Shown: positions 52,733 through 61,645 of the stretch, piece by piece
Layout of the letters: each line of letters opens with the position of its first letter
Numbering within the stretch: the first letter of the stretch is position 1
From: an uncultured Phycisphaerales bacterium
GTDB taxonomy: Bacteria > Planctomycetota > Phycisphaerae > Phycisphaerales > UBA1924
DNA: 64,000 bases
Reading direction: 5' to 3'
Assembly (NCBI GenBank): GCA_937995595.1
Contig: CALKJW010000035.1
Span: 1 to 64,000 of the forward strand
Notes under the pieces: model-generated
What the model was told of the DNA's origin: nothing
Database searches by the model: none
Seen by the model: only the letters and a program-made list of their open reading frames with translations
Position numbers and translations under genes: made by a program

Positions 52733-53301
52733 ATGGATGCCGCGAACAGACCCGCCGATGCGCCTCTGCCACAGGGCCGACCGTCGGCCACGCCCGTCGG
52801 TGAATCGGCTCACGCCTCGGGTGCCGTGGCCCTTTGGCTCGTAGGGACATCCGGCTTGCTCGCCGCGTGCTGGGGCATCTTCGTCGCCCTCGACCGGATC
52901 GACAACAACCCCGAGAACTTGACGCTCCACCACACGCGCCTGTCCGCGCTGGCCTTCGTGTGCGATGTCGTCGCCCCTCTGCGTGTGCAGCGTGCTGGCA
53001 GTCGCGCTCCAAGTCGATCCGTCGCGCTGCCCGCTTGGCCGTGCTCGCCGTTGCCGCGATGTGCCTCCTGTGGTATGCACCGATGGTCTTCGGCGTGCAC
53101 CGCTCCCTGCTCGCGCTGCTGGGTCTGGTCGCCGCGGCGCGGCTCGCGCTCGCCCCACTGCTGACCTTGCGCCAGATGCCGCCTGTGCGAACTTCATGGT
53201 GGCGGATGCTCGTCCTCCTCTTGGGCGCGTTCGCGCTGGTGGCGGGCGTGCTGCTCTCCGTGAAACTGCATTTTCTTGGATGGGCGTTCGCGATCGATTG
53301 A
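52733..53301 (+). pseudogene. Frameshifted polytopic membrane protein gene
   Basis: The first frame from ATG 52733 codes a polar start and two hydrophobic segments (VALWLVGTSGLLAACWGIFV and LSALAFVCDVVAPL) and then turns nonsensical. The -1 frame picks up with membrane-like LAVLAVAAMCLLWYAPMVF, SLLALLGLVAAARLALAPLL and WWRMLVLLLGAFALVAGVLL, ending at 53301. The join lies near 52978-52990. A single-base loss (real or a sequencing error) explains this. The intact product would have about five membrane helices and about 189 residues; the family is not recognised. Confidence 0.6.
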
Positions 53302-53349
53302 CGGCGGGCTCGATTCCGGCGCGGGATCGTTGCCCTCGATTCCACATGC

Positions 53350-53378
53350 TTGCCTCAATCCAAACATTTACCTATCAT
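53350..53378 (+). promoter_or_regulatory. Promoter: TTGCCT, 17 bp, TATCAT (leaderless)
   Basis: TTGCCT at 53350-53355 and TATCAT at 53373-53378, 17 bp apart, in AT-rich DNA. The -10 ends 7 nt before the ATG at 53386, so the mRNA would begin at or near the start codon. Confidence 0.6.
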
Positions 53379-53385
53379 CTGGGCC

Positions 53386-54552
53386 ATGAGCGCATCGGAA
53401 GCGGAGTTTGCCGACCACCTGTCCATCGGCCATGCTCGCGGCCGTGGGGCCGGCCTCAATCCCGGCAACCGCTTTGAGACCGTTCGACTGCACGTGCTGG
53501 GCGAGCACCTCGAGGAGCAACTGCGCGATCACCCGTGCGGGCAGCAGGTCCGCACGCAGGTGTTCGCGGACGACTCGCGCACAGTTCTTAACCGCGTCGA
53601 CAGCCCGGACCTGAACTTCAACTGGACCGTGAACCCCTACCGCGGCTGCGAGCACGGGTGCATCTACTGCTACGCGCGGCCGGGGCACGAGTACCTCGCG
53701 CTCTCGTCGGGCCTCGACTTCGAGACGCGCATCTTCGCCAAGCCCGACGCGCCGCGCCTGCTGCGCGAGGCCCTCGCCCGGCCCGACTGGCAGGGCGAGC
53801 CGATCGTCTTCTCCGGCGTGACCGACTGCTACCAGCCGATCGAAGCGCGGCTCGCGGTCACGCGCGCGTGCCTCGAGGTGTGCGCCGAGTTTGCCCAGCC
53901 CGTGTCGATCGTCACCAAGAACAAACTGGTGCTGCGCGACCTCGACCTGCTCGAGCGACTCGCCGCGCACAACGCCGCGAGCGTCGCCGTCAGCATCACG
54001 ACGCTCGACAACGCGCTGGCGTCGAAGATGGAGCCGCGTGCCAGCGCGCCGCGCGAGCGGCTGGAGACCATCCGCCAACTCGCCGCGGCGGGCGTTCCCG
54101 CGCACGTGATGGTCGCGCCGGTCATCCCGGCGCTCAACGAGCCGGAGATGGCGGCGATCCTGACCGCCGCGGCGGAGGCGGGCGCGCGCGACGCGGGCTA
54201 CATCCTGCTGCGCCTGCCGCACCAGATCAAGGCGCTGTTCGAGGAATGGCTCTCGCGGCACTATCCGGACCGCGCCGCGCGCGTGCTGAACACGCTGCGC
54301 GACATGCACGGCGGGGACCTCTACAACGCCGACTTCTTCCACCGCCAGCGCGGCGCGGGCCCGCGCGCCGAGCAGATCGGCGCGGCGTTCAGACTCTTCA
54401 AGCGTCGCGCCGGGCTGGGGCGCGACGCGGCGAGCGGGCCCGATGGCTCGCGCGACGGCGGCTGGGCGCGGCTTTCCAGCGCCGAGTTCCTGCGGCGCAA
54501 GTCGCTGAACATCGCGCGGCACGGGCGCGGGCAACTGGGCCTGTTCGGCTGA
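53386..54552 (+). CDS. PA0069-family radical SAM protein
   Basis: This is a 388-residue protein of the radical SAM/spore-photolyase-like family. The [4Fe-4S] motif is in YRGCEHGCIYCYARP (Cys 88, 92 and 95), following NFNWTVNPYRG, typical of PA0069-type proteins. The barrel strands include PIVFSGVTDCYQPIEA, PVSIVTKNKLVLRD, VAVSITTLD and MVAPVIPALN. Its substrate is not known in the family. A longer frame extends to 53350, but that ATG region is the promoter; the ATG at 53386 gives the expected start. Confidence 0.9.
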   Translation: MSASEAEFADHLSIGHARGRGAGLNPGNRFETVRLHVLGEHLEEQLRDHPCGQQVRTQVFADDSRTVLNRVDSPDLNFNWTVNPYRGCEHGCIYCYARPGHEYLALSSGLDFETRIFAKPDAPRLLREALARPDWQGEPIVFSGVTDCYQPIEARLAVTRACLEVCAEFAQPVSIVTKNKLVLRDLDLLERLAAHNAASVAVSITTLDNALASKMEPRASAPRERLETIRQLAAAGVPAHVMVAPVIPALNEPEMAAILTAAAEAGARDAGYILLRLPHQIKALFEEWLSRHYPDRAARVLNTLRDMHGGDLYNADFFHRQRGAGPRAEQIGAAFRLFKRRAGLGRDAASGPDGSRDGGWARLSSAEFLRRKSLNIARHGRGQLGLFG

Positions 54553-54580
54553 TGCCCGTTGGACCCAACGCGCCGCCGCG

Positions 54581-56866
54581 TCACTCGCGCTTGATGCGCC
54601 CCGCGACAAGGTCCGCCGCGGCGTCGAGCAGTTCGTCGCGCCCCGCCGCGATGCCCTCGACGGTGCGCTGCACCGGCACGTTGGGCACGACGCCTTTGCC
54701 GTGGTGCTCGCTCCCGTCGTGCTTGCGCACCTTCATGCCCGTGAAACCGACCGTGTAACCGCCGGGAAGCGTGAACGAGTTGACGTTCCCGTTGGTGCCC
54801 GCGGTCGCCTCGCCCACGATGTCGGCGAGCCTGAAGGCCTCGACGATGCCCATGTAGGTCTCGGCGTAACTGATCGCCCGCCCGTCGATGACGAACGCCG
54901 CGTTGCGGGTCCACCGCGGCTGCGCCGGCGGCACGGGCCAGCCGCCGTCGGCGAAGGCCATCTGCTCGCGGTCCGGGCGCGGCACAAAGGGCACGCACCA
55001 GTGCGCGCTGCGCAGCGGTCGGTCGGCCAAGTGCGCCAGCACGATCGTGCCGAGCCTGCCGGGGTAGCCGCGCAGGTCGAACACCAGACCCTGCGCCGCC
55101 GCGAGTTGGCCCATGCTCGCGTTGATGTCGTCGTCGGTCACGCGGTCGATGTCGACGTACCACACGCCGGGCCGGAGTTCGCAGATCCTCTCCGGCCGCG
55201 GCTCGACGGGGCGCGCGTGCATCGGCGCATACAGGACCGCCTTCTCGCGCTCGGTCCCATCGGGGCGACGGAGGCGCAGCACGACGCGCCGGCCCGGCTC
55301 GCCGCGGGCCAGTTCCGATGCGACGCGAAAGCGGCGGTGCTGCGGGGTCGCCGCGCTGACGCGTGCCGCGGCGGCCGCGGCCAGTTCGGCCACCGGGCGC
55401 CCGTCGATCGCGATCACCTCGTCGCCGCGTGCGACGTCGCTTCCCGCGCTCCCCGCGGCGGTCACGATCAGCCGCTCGCCGACAAACGCCCACGCCAGCG
55501 TCAACGCACCAAAGCGGCCATCGCGCGTGAACCCCACGAACCCGTGCCCGTCCTCGAGCCTGGCGACGAGTTTTTCGAGCGTCTGGTGAAAGTCCGCCGC
55601 GTCGCGGTCCGCCGCGGCTTCGCGGAGCGCATCGGGCAGCGCCGCCTCCCAGTCGGTCCGCACCACGTCGAAGTACGGGTAGAAGTGCTGGAAGATGTTC
55701 CACGCGATGATCACGCCGATCAGACGCGTCGCACGGTCGTCGCCGCTGGGGCGCACCAGCGTTGCATCGTCCGGAGGCGGCACGCTCACGACCGCGCGCG
55801 GCAGCGTGCCCCGCTGGTCGCGGTGCACCGCCAGCGGCACGCGGCACCACACGCCGGGCGCGATCTCGCGATCCGTGCACGCGCCGATCGGCGCGACGTG
55901 CTCGGGCGTCGCCGCCGCGGCGTCCCACGTCAGGCGCTTGCTCTGGTACACCGGGTGGTCGGCCGTGAGACCAACGCCGTAGTGAAACCACGCCGTGCAC
56001 CCGCTCGCCTGCGCGCCATCATCGTCGACGCTCGGCGGCGAGCACTCACCGTCGATCACCCCCGCGCGCACGACAACCGAAGGCGCGACCGGCGCACTCG
56101 CCGCGGACAGCGCGGCGGCGAGTTCTTCTGCGTTCCGCGCGGCCTCCACCGGCCCGAGCGCATCGCGCAACCACTGGTCCCAATCGCACGCCGCGGCCTC
56201 GTCGGACGGGTGAAAGTACCGCGCGTATCCGTACAGCCGCGCCAACGCGACGAGGTTGTCCGCCCCGCGGTCGGTCAGCGGCCGCGCGGGCTCGCCCGCG
56301 GCACGCGCCTCGCCGACGACCTCGAATGTCACGTCGTCGATCCAGAGCGTCGCGCCAAAGGCCATGAACCCCACGGCGATGCTCGCGGCGTCCGCGTCGA
56401 TGTCGGCGACGATCTTGTACGGCTTCCACTGCGCTTCGGTCGCGGGCCGGTCGCTCATGTTGTCGAAGAAGCCGCTTTCGCCGCCCGCGCGGTCGACGCG
56501 GAGCCACATCTGGCCGCGCCCGCTCCCCGGCGGGCCGTCGGCCCGTACGCGCAGGCGCGCCGTCATCACCACGCGCTTGCCGCGGAACGGCGCCGCGTCG
56601 AACTGCTGCATCAGGTTGCCGAACTCACCGCCCATCGCTCCGCTGTCGCCGCCGCGGCGCGCCAGCGCGACGCACCGGCCTTCGCGCCCCGCGACGTTGC
56701 GGCGCACCAGTGCGCTCCACCCGGCCGAAGCACTCGGGCCGGGCACGAACCAGCCGGCCGGCGCAACGCCCGCATCGTCGCCCTCGAAGTCGAGGTTCGA
56801 GGGGCCGTCGGCGCGGGCCGCGACCGACGCGAGGACCAACAGAACCGTGGCGAGCAGGTACGGCAT
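54581..56866 (-). CDS. S41-family (C-terminal processing/tricorn-like) peptidase
   Basis: This is a 761-residue secreted protein with a signal peptide (about residues 1-19). A beta-rich N-terminal domain (about 24-185, starting NLDFEGDDAGVAPAGWFVPG) resembles carbohydrate-binding modules, then comes an S41 helical bundle, a PDZ-like segment (VARGDEVIAIDGRPV) and the S41 core with YVDIDRV, LVFDLRGYPG, the catalytic Ser near 666 in AISYAETYMG and EATAGTNGNVNSFTLPGG. It should cleave proteins or peptides in the periplasm. It is divergent from abgT. Confidence 0.88.
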   Translation of the reverse strand: MPYLLATVLLVLASVAARADGPSNLDFEGDDAGVAPAGWFVPGPSASAGWSALVRRNVAGREGRCVALARRGGDSGAMGGEFGNLMQQFDAAPFRGKRVVMTARLRVRADGPPGSGRGQMWLRVDRAGGESGFFDNMSDRPATEAQWKPYKIVADIDADAASIAVGFMAFGATLWIDDVTFEVVGEARAAGEPARPLTDRGADNLVALARLYGYARYFHPSDEAAACDWDQWLRDALGPVEAARNAEELAAALSAASAPVAPSVVVRAGVIDGECSPPSVDDDGAQASGCTAWFHYGVGLTADHPVYQSKRLTWDAAAATPEHVAPIGACTDREIAPGVWCRVPLAVHRDQRGTLPRAVVSVPPPDDATLVRPSGDDRATRLIGVIIAWNIFQHFYPYFDVVRTDWEAALPDALREAAADRDAADFHQTLEKLVARLEDGHGFVGFTRDGRFGALTLAWAFVGERLIVTAAGSAGSDVARGDEVIAIDGRPVAELAAAAAARVSAATPQHRRFRVASELARGEPGRRVVLRLRRPDGTEREKAVLYAPMHARPVEPRPERICELRPGVWYVDIDRVTDDDINASMGQLAAAQGLVFDLRGYPGRLGTIVLAHLADRPLRSAHWCVPFVPRPDREQMAFADGGWPVPPAQPRWTRNAAFVIDGRAISYAETYMGIVEAFRLADIVGEATAGTNGNVNSFTLPGGYTVGFTGMKVRKHDGSEHHGKGVVPNVPVQRTVEGIAAGRDELLDAAADLVAGRIKRE

Positions 56867-57070
56867 GGGAGGCGCTCCAGTCGGGGTGTGGTCCCCGTCC
56901 CGGCCCCGGCGACCGATGGCCGAAGCGGTGTGCCCGTCCCGCGTGCGACCGTCAATGTGTGCAAACCAACGCGGGATCCGTTAGTCTTTCCGGCCCGCGG
57001 TGCGGCGGCTTCGCTTTTTTCCGCCCTCCGCCCGCCCGCCGCCCTTTCCCGCTGTTGATCCGGAGCGCCC

Positions 57071-58741
57071 ATGAGCAGCACGCCCCGTTCGAGCCGGTTC
57101 GGTTTCCTCGACGCCATCGAGTGGGCCGGCAACAAACTGCCCGACCCGTCGATGCTGTTCGTCTGGTGCTGCCTGATCGTGATCGTCCTGTCGGCGATCG
57201 GCACGCAACTGGGCTGGAGCGTCCAGCCCGTGCGGCCCGAGGCGGTCATGCAGACCGTGACCGACCCGCAGACCGGCGCGACGCGCCGGGACTACGTCAT
57301 CGGCGCCGACGGGCGGCGCGAGGTGCGGCTGGTCGACGTCGGCGACCCGATCAGGTCGCGCAGCCTGCTGACCAGCGAGGGCATCTTCTGGATGCTCAAG
57401 ACGATGGTCCGCAACTTCGTGGACTTTCCCCCGCTGGGCGTGGTGCTGGTGACGATGCTGGGCGTGGGGCTGGCGGAGCGTGCGGGGCTGATCGGCGCGC
57501 TGCTCAAGGCCGTGATGCTCGTCGTGCCGGCGCGGTTCTTCACGCCCATGCTGGTCTTTCTGGGCATCCAGTCGTCGATGGGCGCGGACTCGGGCTACGT
57601 CGTCCTGCCCCCCATCGCCGCGCTCATGTTCAAGTCGGTCGGCCGCAGCCCCCTGGCGGGCGTCGCGGCGGTGTTCGCGGGCATCAGCGCGGGGTTCAGT
57701 TCCAACCTGCTGGTCACATCGCTGGACCCTCTGATCGGCGGCCTGACGCAGACGGGCGCGCGCGTGATCGAACCGGGCTACGAACTCAACGCCGCGTGCA
57801 ACTGGTGGTTCCTCGCGGCGTCCACGATCCTGCTCACGCTCGTGGGCTGGGCGGTGACCGACCTGTTCGTCGAGCCCCGGCTGAACAGGCGCTCGCCCGA
57901 CGACGGCGGCCCGGCGCAGGTCGGCGCCGGCGCGGCGGAGTTGCGCGCCGAGCGGCTCTCGGCCGGCGAGTCGCGCGCGCTGCTGTACGCGGTCTCGGTC
58001 CTGGGCGTCATGCTCGCCGGCGTGCTGGCGCTGGTCTTCATCGAGGGCTCGCCGATCTACGGCGACGGCATGCCCGAGAGCCGATCGCCGCGCTGGATCA
58101 TCGCGATCGTGCCGATCATCTTCTTCCTGTTCCTCGTGCCGGGGCTGGTCTACGGCGTCTCGATCGGCACGGTCCGCAGCGGGCGCGACGTCGCCAGACT
58201 CATGAGCGACGCGCTCGCCTCGACCGCGCCGGTGATCGTGCTCGCGTTCTTCGCCGGGCAGTTCATCGCGTACTTCAAGTACTCGCAACTCGACCAGTTG
58301 CTGGCCTACTCGCTGGGCAAACTGCTCGCCGAGAGCGGCCTGCCCCCCCTGCTGCTGCTGGCCGCGTTCATCGTCCTGGTGATGGTGCTCAACGTCCTGG
58401 TGTCGTCCGCGTCGGCCAAGTGGACGCTGCTCGCGCCCGTCTTCGTGCCCATCTTCATGCTCATGCAGGTCAGCCCCGAACTCACGCAGGCCGCGTACCG
58501 CATCGCCGACTCGTGCACCAACATCGTGACGCCGCTCAACGCCTACCTCGTGCTCATCCTCGCGGCGTGCCGGGCGCACGCGCCCAAGTCCGGCACCGGC
58601 ACCATCATCTCGATGATGACGCCCTACTCGCTGGCGTTCGCGGTGGTGTGGACCGCGTTCCTGCTCGGCTGGGCCGCGCTGGGCATCGACCTCGGCCCCG
58701 GCGGCGGGCTGGTCTACACGCCTCCCTCGGCCGCGAACTGA
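57071..58741 (+). CDS. abgT: AbgT-family transporter
   Basis: This is a 556-residue membrane transporter with about 11-13 hydrophobic segments. The AbgT family motifs are visible: the start FLDAIEWAGNKLPDPSMLFV, GVGLAERAGLIGALLKAVML, MGADSGYVVLPPIAALMF, GVAAVFAGISAGFSSNLLVT and NIVTPLNAYLVLIL. Characterised members import p-aminobenzoyl-glutamate or export sulfonamides using proton motive force. The first ATG is used; 12 nt earlier sequence (TTGATCCGGAGC) holds GGAG. A T-run at about 57014-57019 lies in the leader. Confidence 0.93.
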   Translation: MSSTPRSSRFGFLDAIEWAGNKLPDPSMLFVWCCLIVIVLSAIGTQLGWSVQPVRPEAVMQTVTDPQTGATRRDYVIGADGRREVRLVDVGDPIRSRSLLTSEGIFWMLKTMVRNFVDFPPLGVVLVTMLGVGLAERAGLIGALLKAVMLVVPARFFTPMLVFLGIQSSMGADSGYVVLPPIAALMFKSVGRSPLAGVAAVFAGISAGFSSNLLVTSLDPLIGGLTQTGARVIEPGYELNAACNWWFLAASTILLTLVGWAVTDLFVEPRLNRRSPDDGGPAQVGAGAAELRAERLSAGESRALLYAVSVLGVMLAGVLALVFIEGSPIYGDGMPESRSPRWIIAIVPIIFFLFLVPGLVYGVSIGTVRSGRDVARLMSDALASTAPVIVLAFFAGQFIAYFKYSQLDQLLAYSLGKLLAESGLPPLLLLAAFIVLVMVLNVLVSSASAKWTLLAPVFVPIFMLMQVSPELTQAAYRIADSCTNIVTPLNAYLVLILAACRAHAPKSGTGTIISMMTPYSLAFAVVWTAFLLGWAALGIDLGPGGGLVYTPPSAAN

Positions 58742-58750
58742 ACGCGCGGA

Positions 58751-60016
58751 TCAGCGCGATGCGCCGCCGCGCTCGGCCAGACTCGGGACCAGCAGGCCCA
58801 ACACGCTGGCCAGACACAGCACGCACGCGACCACCAGGAACGCCCGTTCCAGCCCGTACAGATCAGCCAGTCGCTGCGCGATCGGCGACCCGACGGACGC
58901 GACCGCCCACGCCCCGCCCATCATCAGCCCCGAGGCCAGGCTCGTGCGGTGCGGGATCAGCCGCTGGGCCATCGAGATCGTGAGCGGCACCACCGCGCCG
59001 TAGCCCACGCCCGCCGCCGCGCACACCACCAGCGCGGCCCAGCCGTGCGTCGAGGGCAGCGCGGCGATCATCGCGGCCCCGAGCAGCGGCGTGACGACCA
59101 GCAGCGCGCGCTCGTGCCGCACGTGGAAGAGCCACCCCAGCGCGACCCCGCCCAGCCCCATGCCCACCTGCTTGGCCGCCTGCAGCGGGCCGTTGATCTG
59201 CGAGGCCTGGATGCGCACCGCCTCGGTCAGTTCGTCGACCGGCGCGCGCCCGACCGCGATCACCTCCGACCATCGCACGATGAGTTGGATCAGGCACACG
59301 TCCGCGGCGAAGCGCAGCACGTTGCCCGCGTACAGCGCCCACACGCCGGCCCAGCGCCGGCTGCGCTCGCGCGCCGGCAGCCCGCGGTGCAGCGCGTGCG
59401 CGTCGATGGTTCGGTGCGCCACGCCGTGCGTCGCCACCGCCAGCGCGCCGACAAACACCAGACCGACCGGGATCAGGTACGCCATCGCGGCAAGGCCCGC
59501 CGCGGTCGACCCGCCCGCGCGCGCGAACCGCTCCACGTAGTGCCCCGCGGAGATGTTCCCGAGAATGCCACCGAGCATCCCCGCCAGATAGAACCACGCG
59601 ATGCCCATCGAGCGGCGCGGCCCGGCGAGGTGCCCGACCGCCGCCGCGGCGACGGGGTGGAACGCGCCGATCCCCGCGGTGCCGATGATCTGCAGCGCGA
59701 GCAGTTCCTCGAACGTGCGGACGCGGCCAACCAGCCCGATCGCCACGACCGCCGCGAGGAAGCCGAGCGTCCCGAGCCAACGCGTGTCGAAACGATCGGA
59801 GGCGATCGCGACGACCGGCTGGATGACGCCGCTGGAGACCTGCCCGATCGCCAGCAGCAGCGCGCCCTGCGCGGGGTGGAGGCCGACGTGCCCCTCCAGC
59901 ACCGAGAGCAGCGGCACGATCAGGAACGAGAAGAAATCGACCACCGTGTGCGTGGCGATCGCGGTCCACATCCGCCAGCGCGCGCCGGGGATGTGCGGAT
60001 CGGTCGGTGCGGTCAT
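58751..60016 (-). CDS. MFS transporter (fosmidomycin-resistance-like)
   Basis: This is a 421-residue protein with about 12 membrane helices in two halves separated by a cytoplasmic loop (HALHRGLPARERSRRWAG). THTVVDFFSFLIVPLLSVLE and GTAGIGAFHPVAAAAVG near the start are typical of the Fsr-like drug-efflux subgroup of the major facilitator superfamily. Substrate is unknown. It converges on abgT with 9 nt between stop codons; upstream on the same strand is cysK, 67 nt away. Confidence 0.87.
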   Translation of the reverse strand: MTAPTDPHIPGARWRMWTAIATHTVVDFFSFLIVPLLSVLEGHVGLHPAQGALLLAIGQVSSGVIQPVVAIASDRFDTRWLGTLGFLAAVVAIGLVGRVRTFEELLALQIIGTAGIGAFHPVAAAAVGHLAGPRRSMGIAWFYLAGMLGGILGNISAGHYVERFARAGGSTAAGLAAMAYLIPVGLVFVGALAVATHGVAHRTIDAHALHRGLPARERSRRWAGVWALYAGNVLRFAADVCLIQLIVRWSEVIAVGRAPVDELTEAVRIQASQINGPLQAAKQVGMGLGGVALGWLFHVRHERALLVVTPLLGAAMIAALPSTHGWAALVVCAAAGVGYGAVVPLTISMAQRLIPHRTSLASGLMMGGAWAVASVGSPIAQRLADLYGLERAFLVVACVLCLASVLGLLVPSLAERGGASR

Positions 60017-60083
60017 GGGGAACGTCCCGCGGGCCCGCGTCGCCGGCTCGGCCCGCGCGGGGACGGGAACGTAGGCCGCGTCA

Positions 60084-61064
60084 TCACGCCGCGCTCGGGT
60101 CGGCGAACAGCGGCGTCGAGAGGTACCGCTCGCCGAACGAGCACGCGAAGGTCACGATGCGCTTGCCGGCGAACTCGGGCCTGGCCGCCAGCCGCGCCGC
60201 GACGCACACGTTCGCGCCCGTGCTGATGCCGCCGAGGATGCCCTCCTGTTTCGCAAGACGCCGGCCCCAGTCGAAGGCCTCGTCGTTGCTGACCAGTTCG
60301 ATGCCGCTCAGCAGCGACGTGTCGAGGTTCCGGGGCACGAACCCCGCGCCGATGCCCTGGATCTTGTGCAGCCCCGGCTGCCCGCCGGAAATCACCGGCG
60401 ACGTGATCGGCTCGACCGCGATAGCCAGAAACGCCGGGTTCCGCGCCCGGATGTACCTCGTCACGCCGGTGATCGTCCCGCCCGTGCCGACGCCGGACAC
60501 GATCGCATCAACCCTGCCCCCGGTGTCGGCCCAGATCTCCGGCCCGGTCGTCGCCTCGTGGATCGCCGGGTTGGCGGGGTTGTCAAACTGCTGCGGCATC
60601 CACGAGCCGGGCAGTTCCTGCACCATCTCCTGCGCCCGCGACACCGCGCCGCGCATGCCCTTCTCCGCGGGCGTCAGCACCAGTTCCGCGCCCAGCTGCT
60701 TGAGCAGGGCGCGCCGCTCGAGGCTCATCGACTCCGGCATGCACAGCGTCAGGCGGTACCCCTTGACCGCGCACACGAACGCCAGCGCGATGCCCGTGTT
60801 GCCGCTGGTCGGCTCGATGATGTGCGTGCCGGGGTCGCTCACGCCCGTCGCGCCGCGCGGGCGGATGCGCCCCTCCCTCTCCGCCGCGGCGATCATCGCG
60901 TGCCCGATGCGGTCCTTCACGCTCGCCAGCGGGTTGTCGAACTCCAGTTTCAGCAGCACCTCGGCGTGACCCTTCGGGATCACGCGGTTGAGCCGCACGA
61001 GCCGCGTGTTGCCCACGCAGGCGATCATGTCGTCGTACACGCGGTTGTGGATCGATGCGCTCAT
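60084..61064 (-). CDS. cysK: Cysteine synthase A (O-acetylserine sulfhydrylase)
   Basis: This 326-residue PLP enzyme makes cysteine from O-acetylserine and sulfide. PLP Lys50 lies in NPLASVKDRIG, the substrate loop is TSGNTGIALAF, the phosphate loop GVGTGGTITGV, and the C-terminal part has GGISTGANV. The ATG at 61064 has GGAG five bases upstream; an earlier ATG at 61097 overlaps the rhodanese stop by 4 nt and would add 11 residues. The rhodanese-like gene just upstream suggests a sulfur-metabolism operon. Confidence 0.95.
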   Translation of the reverse strand: MSASIHNRVYDDMIACVGNTRLVRLNRVIPKGHAEVLLKLEFDNPLASVKDRIGHAMIAAAEREGRIRPRGATGVSDPGTHIIEPTSGNTGIALAFVCAVKGYRLTLCMPESMSLERRALLKQLGAELVLTPAEKGMRGAVSRAQEMVQELPGSWMPQQFDNPANPAIHEATTGPEIWADTGGRVDAIVSGVGTGGTITGVTRYIRARNPAFLAIAVEPITSPVISGGQPGLHKIQGIGAGFVPRNLDTSLLSGIELVSNDEAFDWGRRLAKQEGILGGISTGANVCVAARLAARPEFAGKRIVTFACSFGERYLSTPLFADPSAA

Positions 61065-61093
61065 GGGCGCTCCGCTCGTGGGTGTGCCCGTCT

Positions 61094-61537
61094 TCATTCC
61101 GCGGGCCTCGGCGACTGCTCGACCGGCAGGTTGTTGGCTCGCCACTCGTCCATGCCTCCGGCATACAGCCGCACGCCCTTGTGCCCCGCGATCATCAGCC
61201 GCTTGGCGATCGCCTTGGCCACGCCCGAGCCGGGGTTCGCGCCGTACACCACCACCGTCTTGGCCCGCGCGATGCTCGGCTCCATCTCCGTCTTCACCTC
61301 GGACACCTGCGGCAACTGCAGGTTCATCGCGCCGGGGATCCTCCCGGCGGCGAAGTCCTCCGGCGAACGCGAATCGACAAACCTCGCCGCGCGGGCCGCG
61401 TGCAGTTTGCGGGTCTCGGCCAGATCGATGGACACGATGTCGCGGTCGCTGATCTTCTGTTGGCACCCCGTCAGAACAAGCGCAACTGCCAAACATATAC
61501 CTGACAGAACCGACGGAGTGTGGCGGGCGGTGGTCAT
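61094..61537 (-). CDS. Rhodanese-like lipoprotein without the catalytic Cys
   Basis: This is a 147-residue protein with a lipoprotein signal (ICLAVALVLTGC) and one rhodanese domain: ARFVDSRSPEDFAAGRIPGA, MNLQLPQ and YAGGMDEWRANNLP near the end. The catalytic-loop position reads VVVYGANPGSGVAKA and holds no Cys, so sulfur transfer is unlikely; it may bind rather than transfer sulfur. The ATG at 61537 is preceded by a TATGCT hexamer at 61550-61545, 7 nt away on the minus strand (leaderless candidate). cysK follows. Confidence 0.85.
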   Translation of the reverse strand: MTTARHTPSVLSGICLAVALVLTGCQQKISDRDIVSIDLAETRKLHAARAARFVDSRSPEDFAAGRIPGAMNLQLPQVSEVKTEMEPSIARAKTVVVYGANPGSGVAKAIAKRLMIAGHKGVRLYAGGMDEWRANNLPVEQSPRPAE

Positions 61538-61544
61538 GGCCGCA

Positions 61545-61550
61545 AGCATA
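61545..61550 (-). promoter_or_regulatory. Candidate -10 hexamer TATGCT, leaderless rhodanese gene
   Basis: TATGCT on the minus strand ends 7 nt before the ATG at 61537. No Shine-Dalgarno and no clear -35 hexamer at 17 bp. Confidence 0.4.
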
Positions 61551-61645
61551 CCGGGTGCAGCAACATTCGGCGCGGGCGGTATCACCGTGCAGACGCGAGC
61601 CGACGGCGGACTCCACCCGACAGGCCCACGGAGGGCGCCAAGCGA

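Noticed and set aside
57000-57025. T-run with GGCGG/CCGCC flanks upstream of abgT, as a terminator
   Set aside because: The T-run lies inside the loop, not after the stem, so it does not have terminator form.
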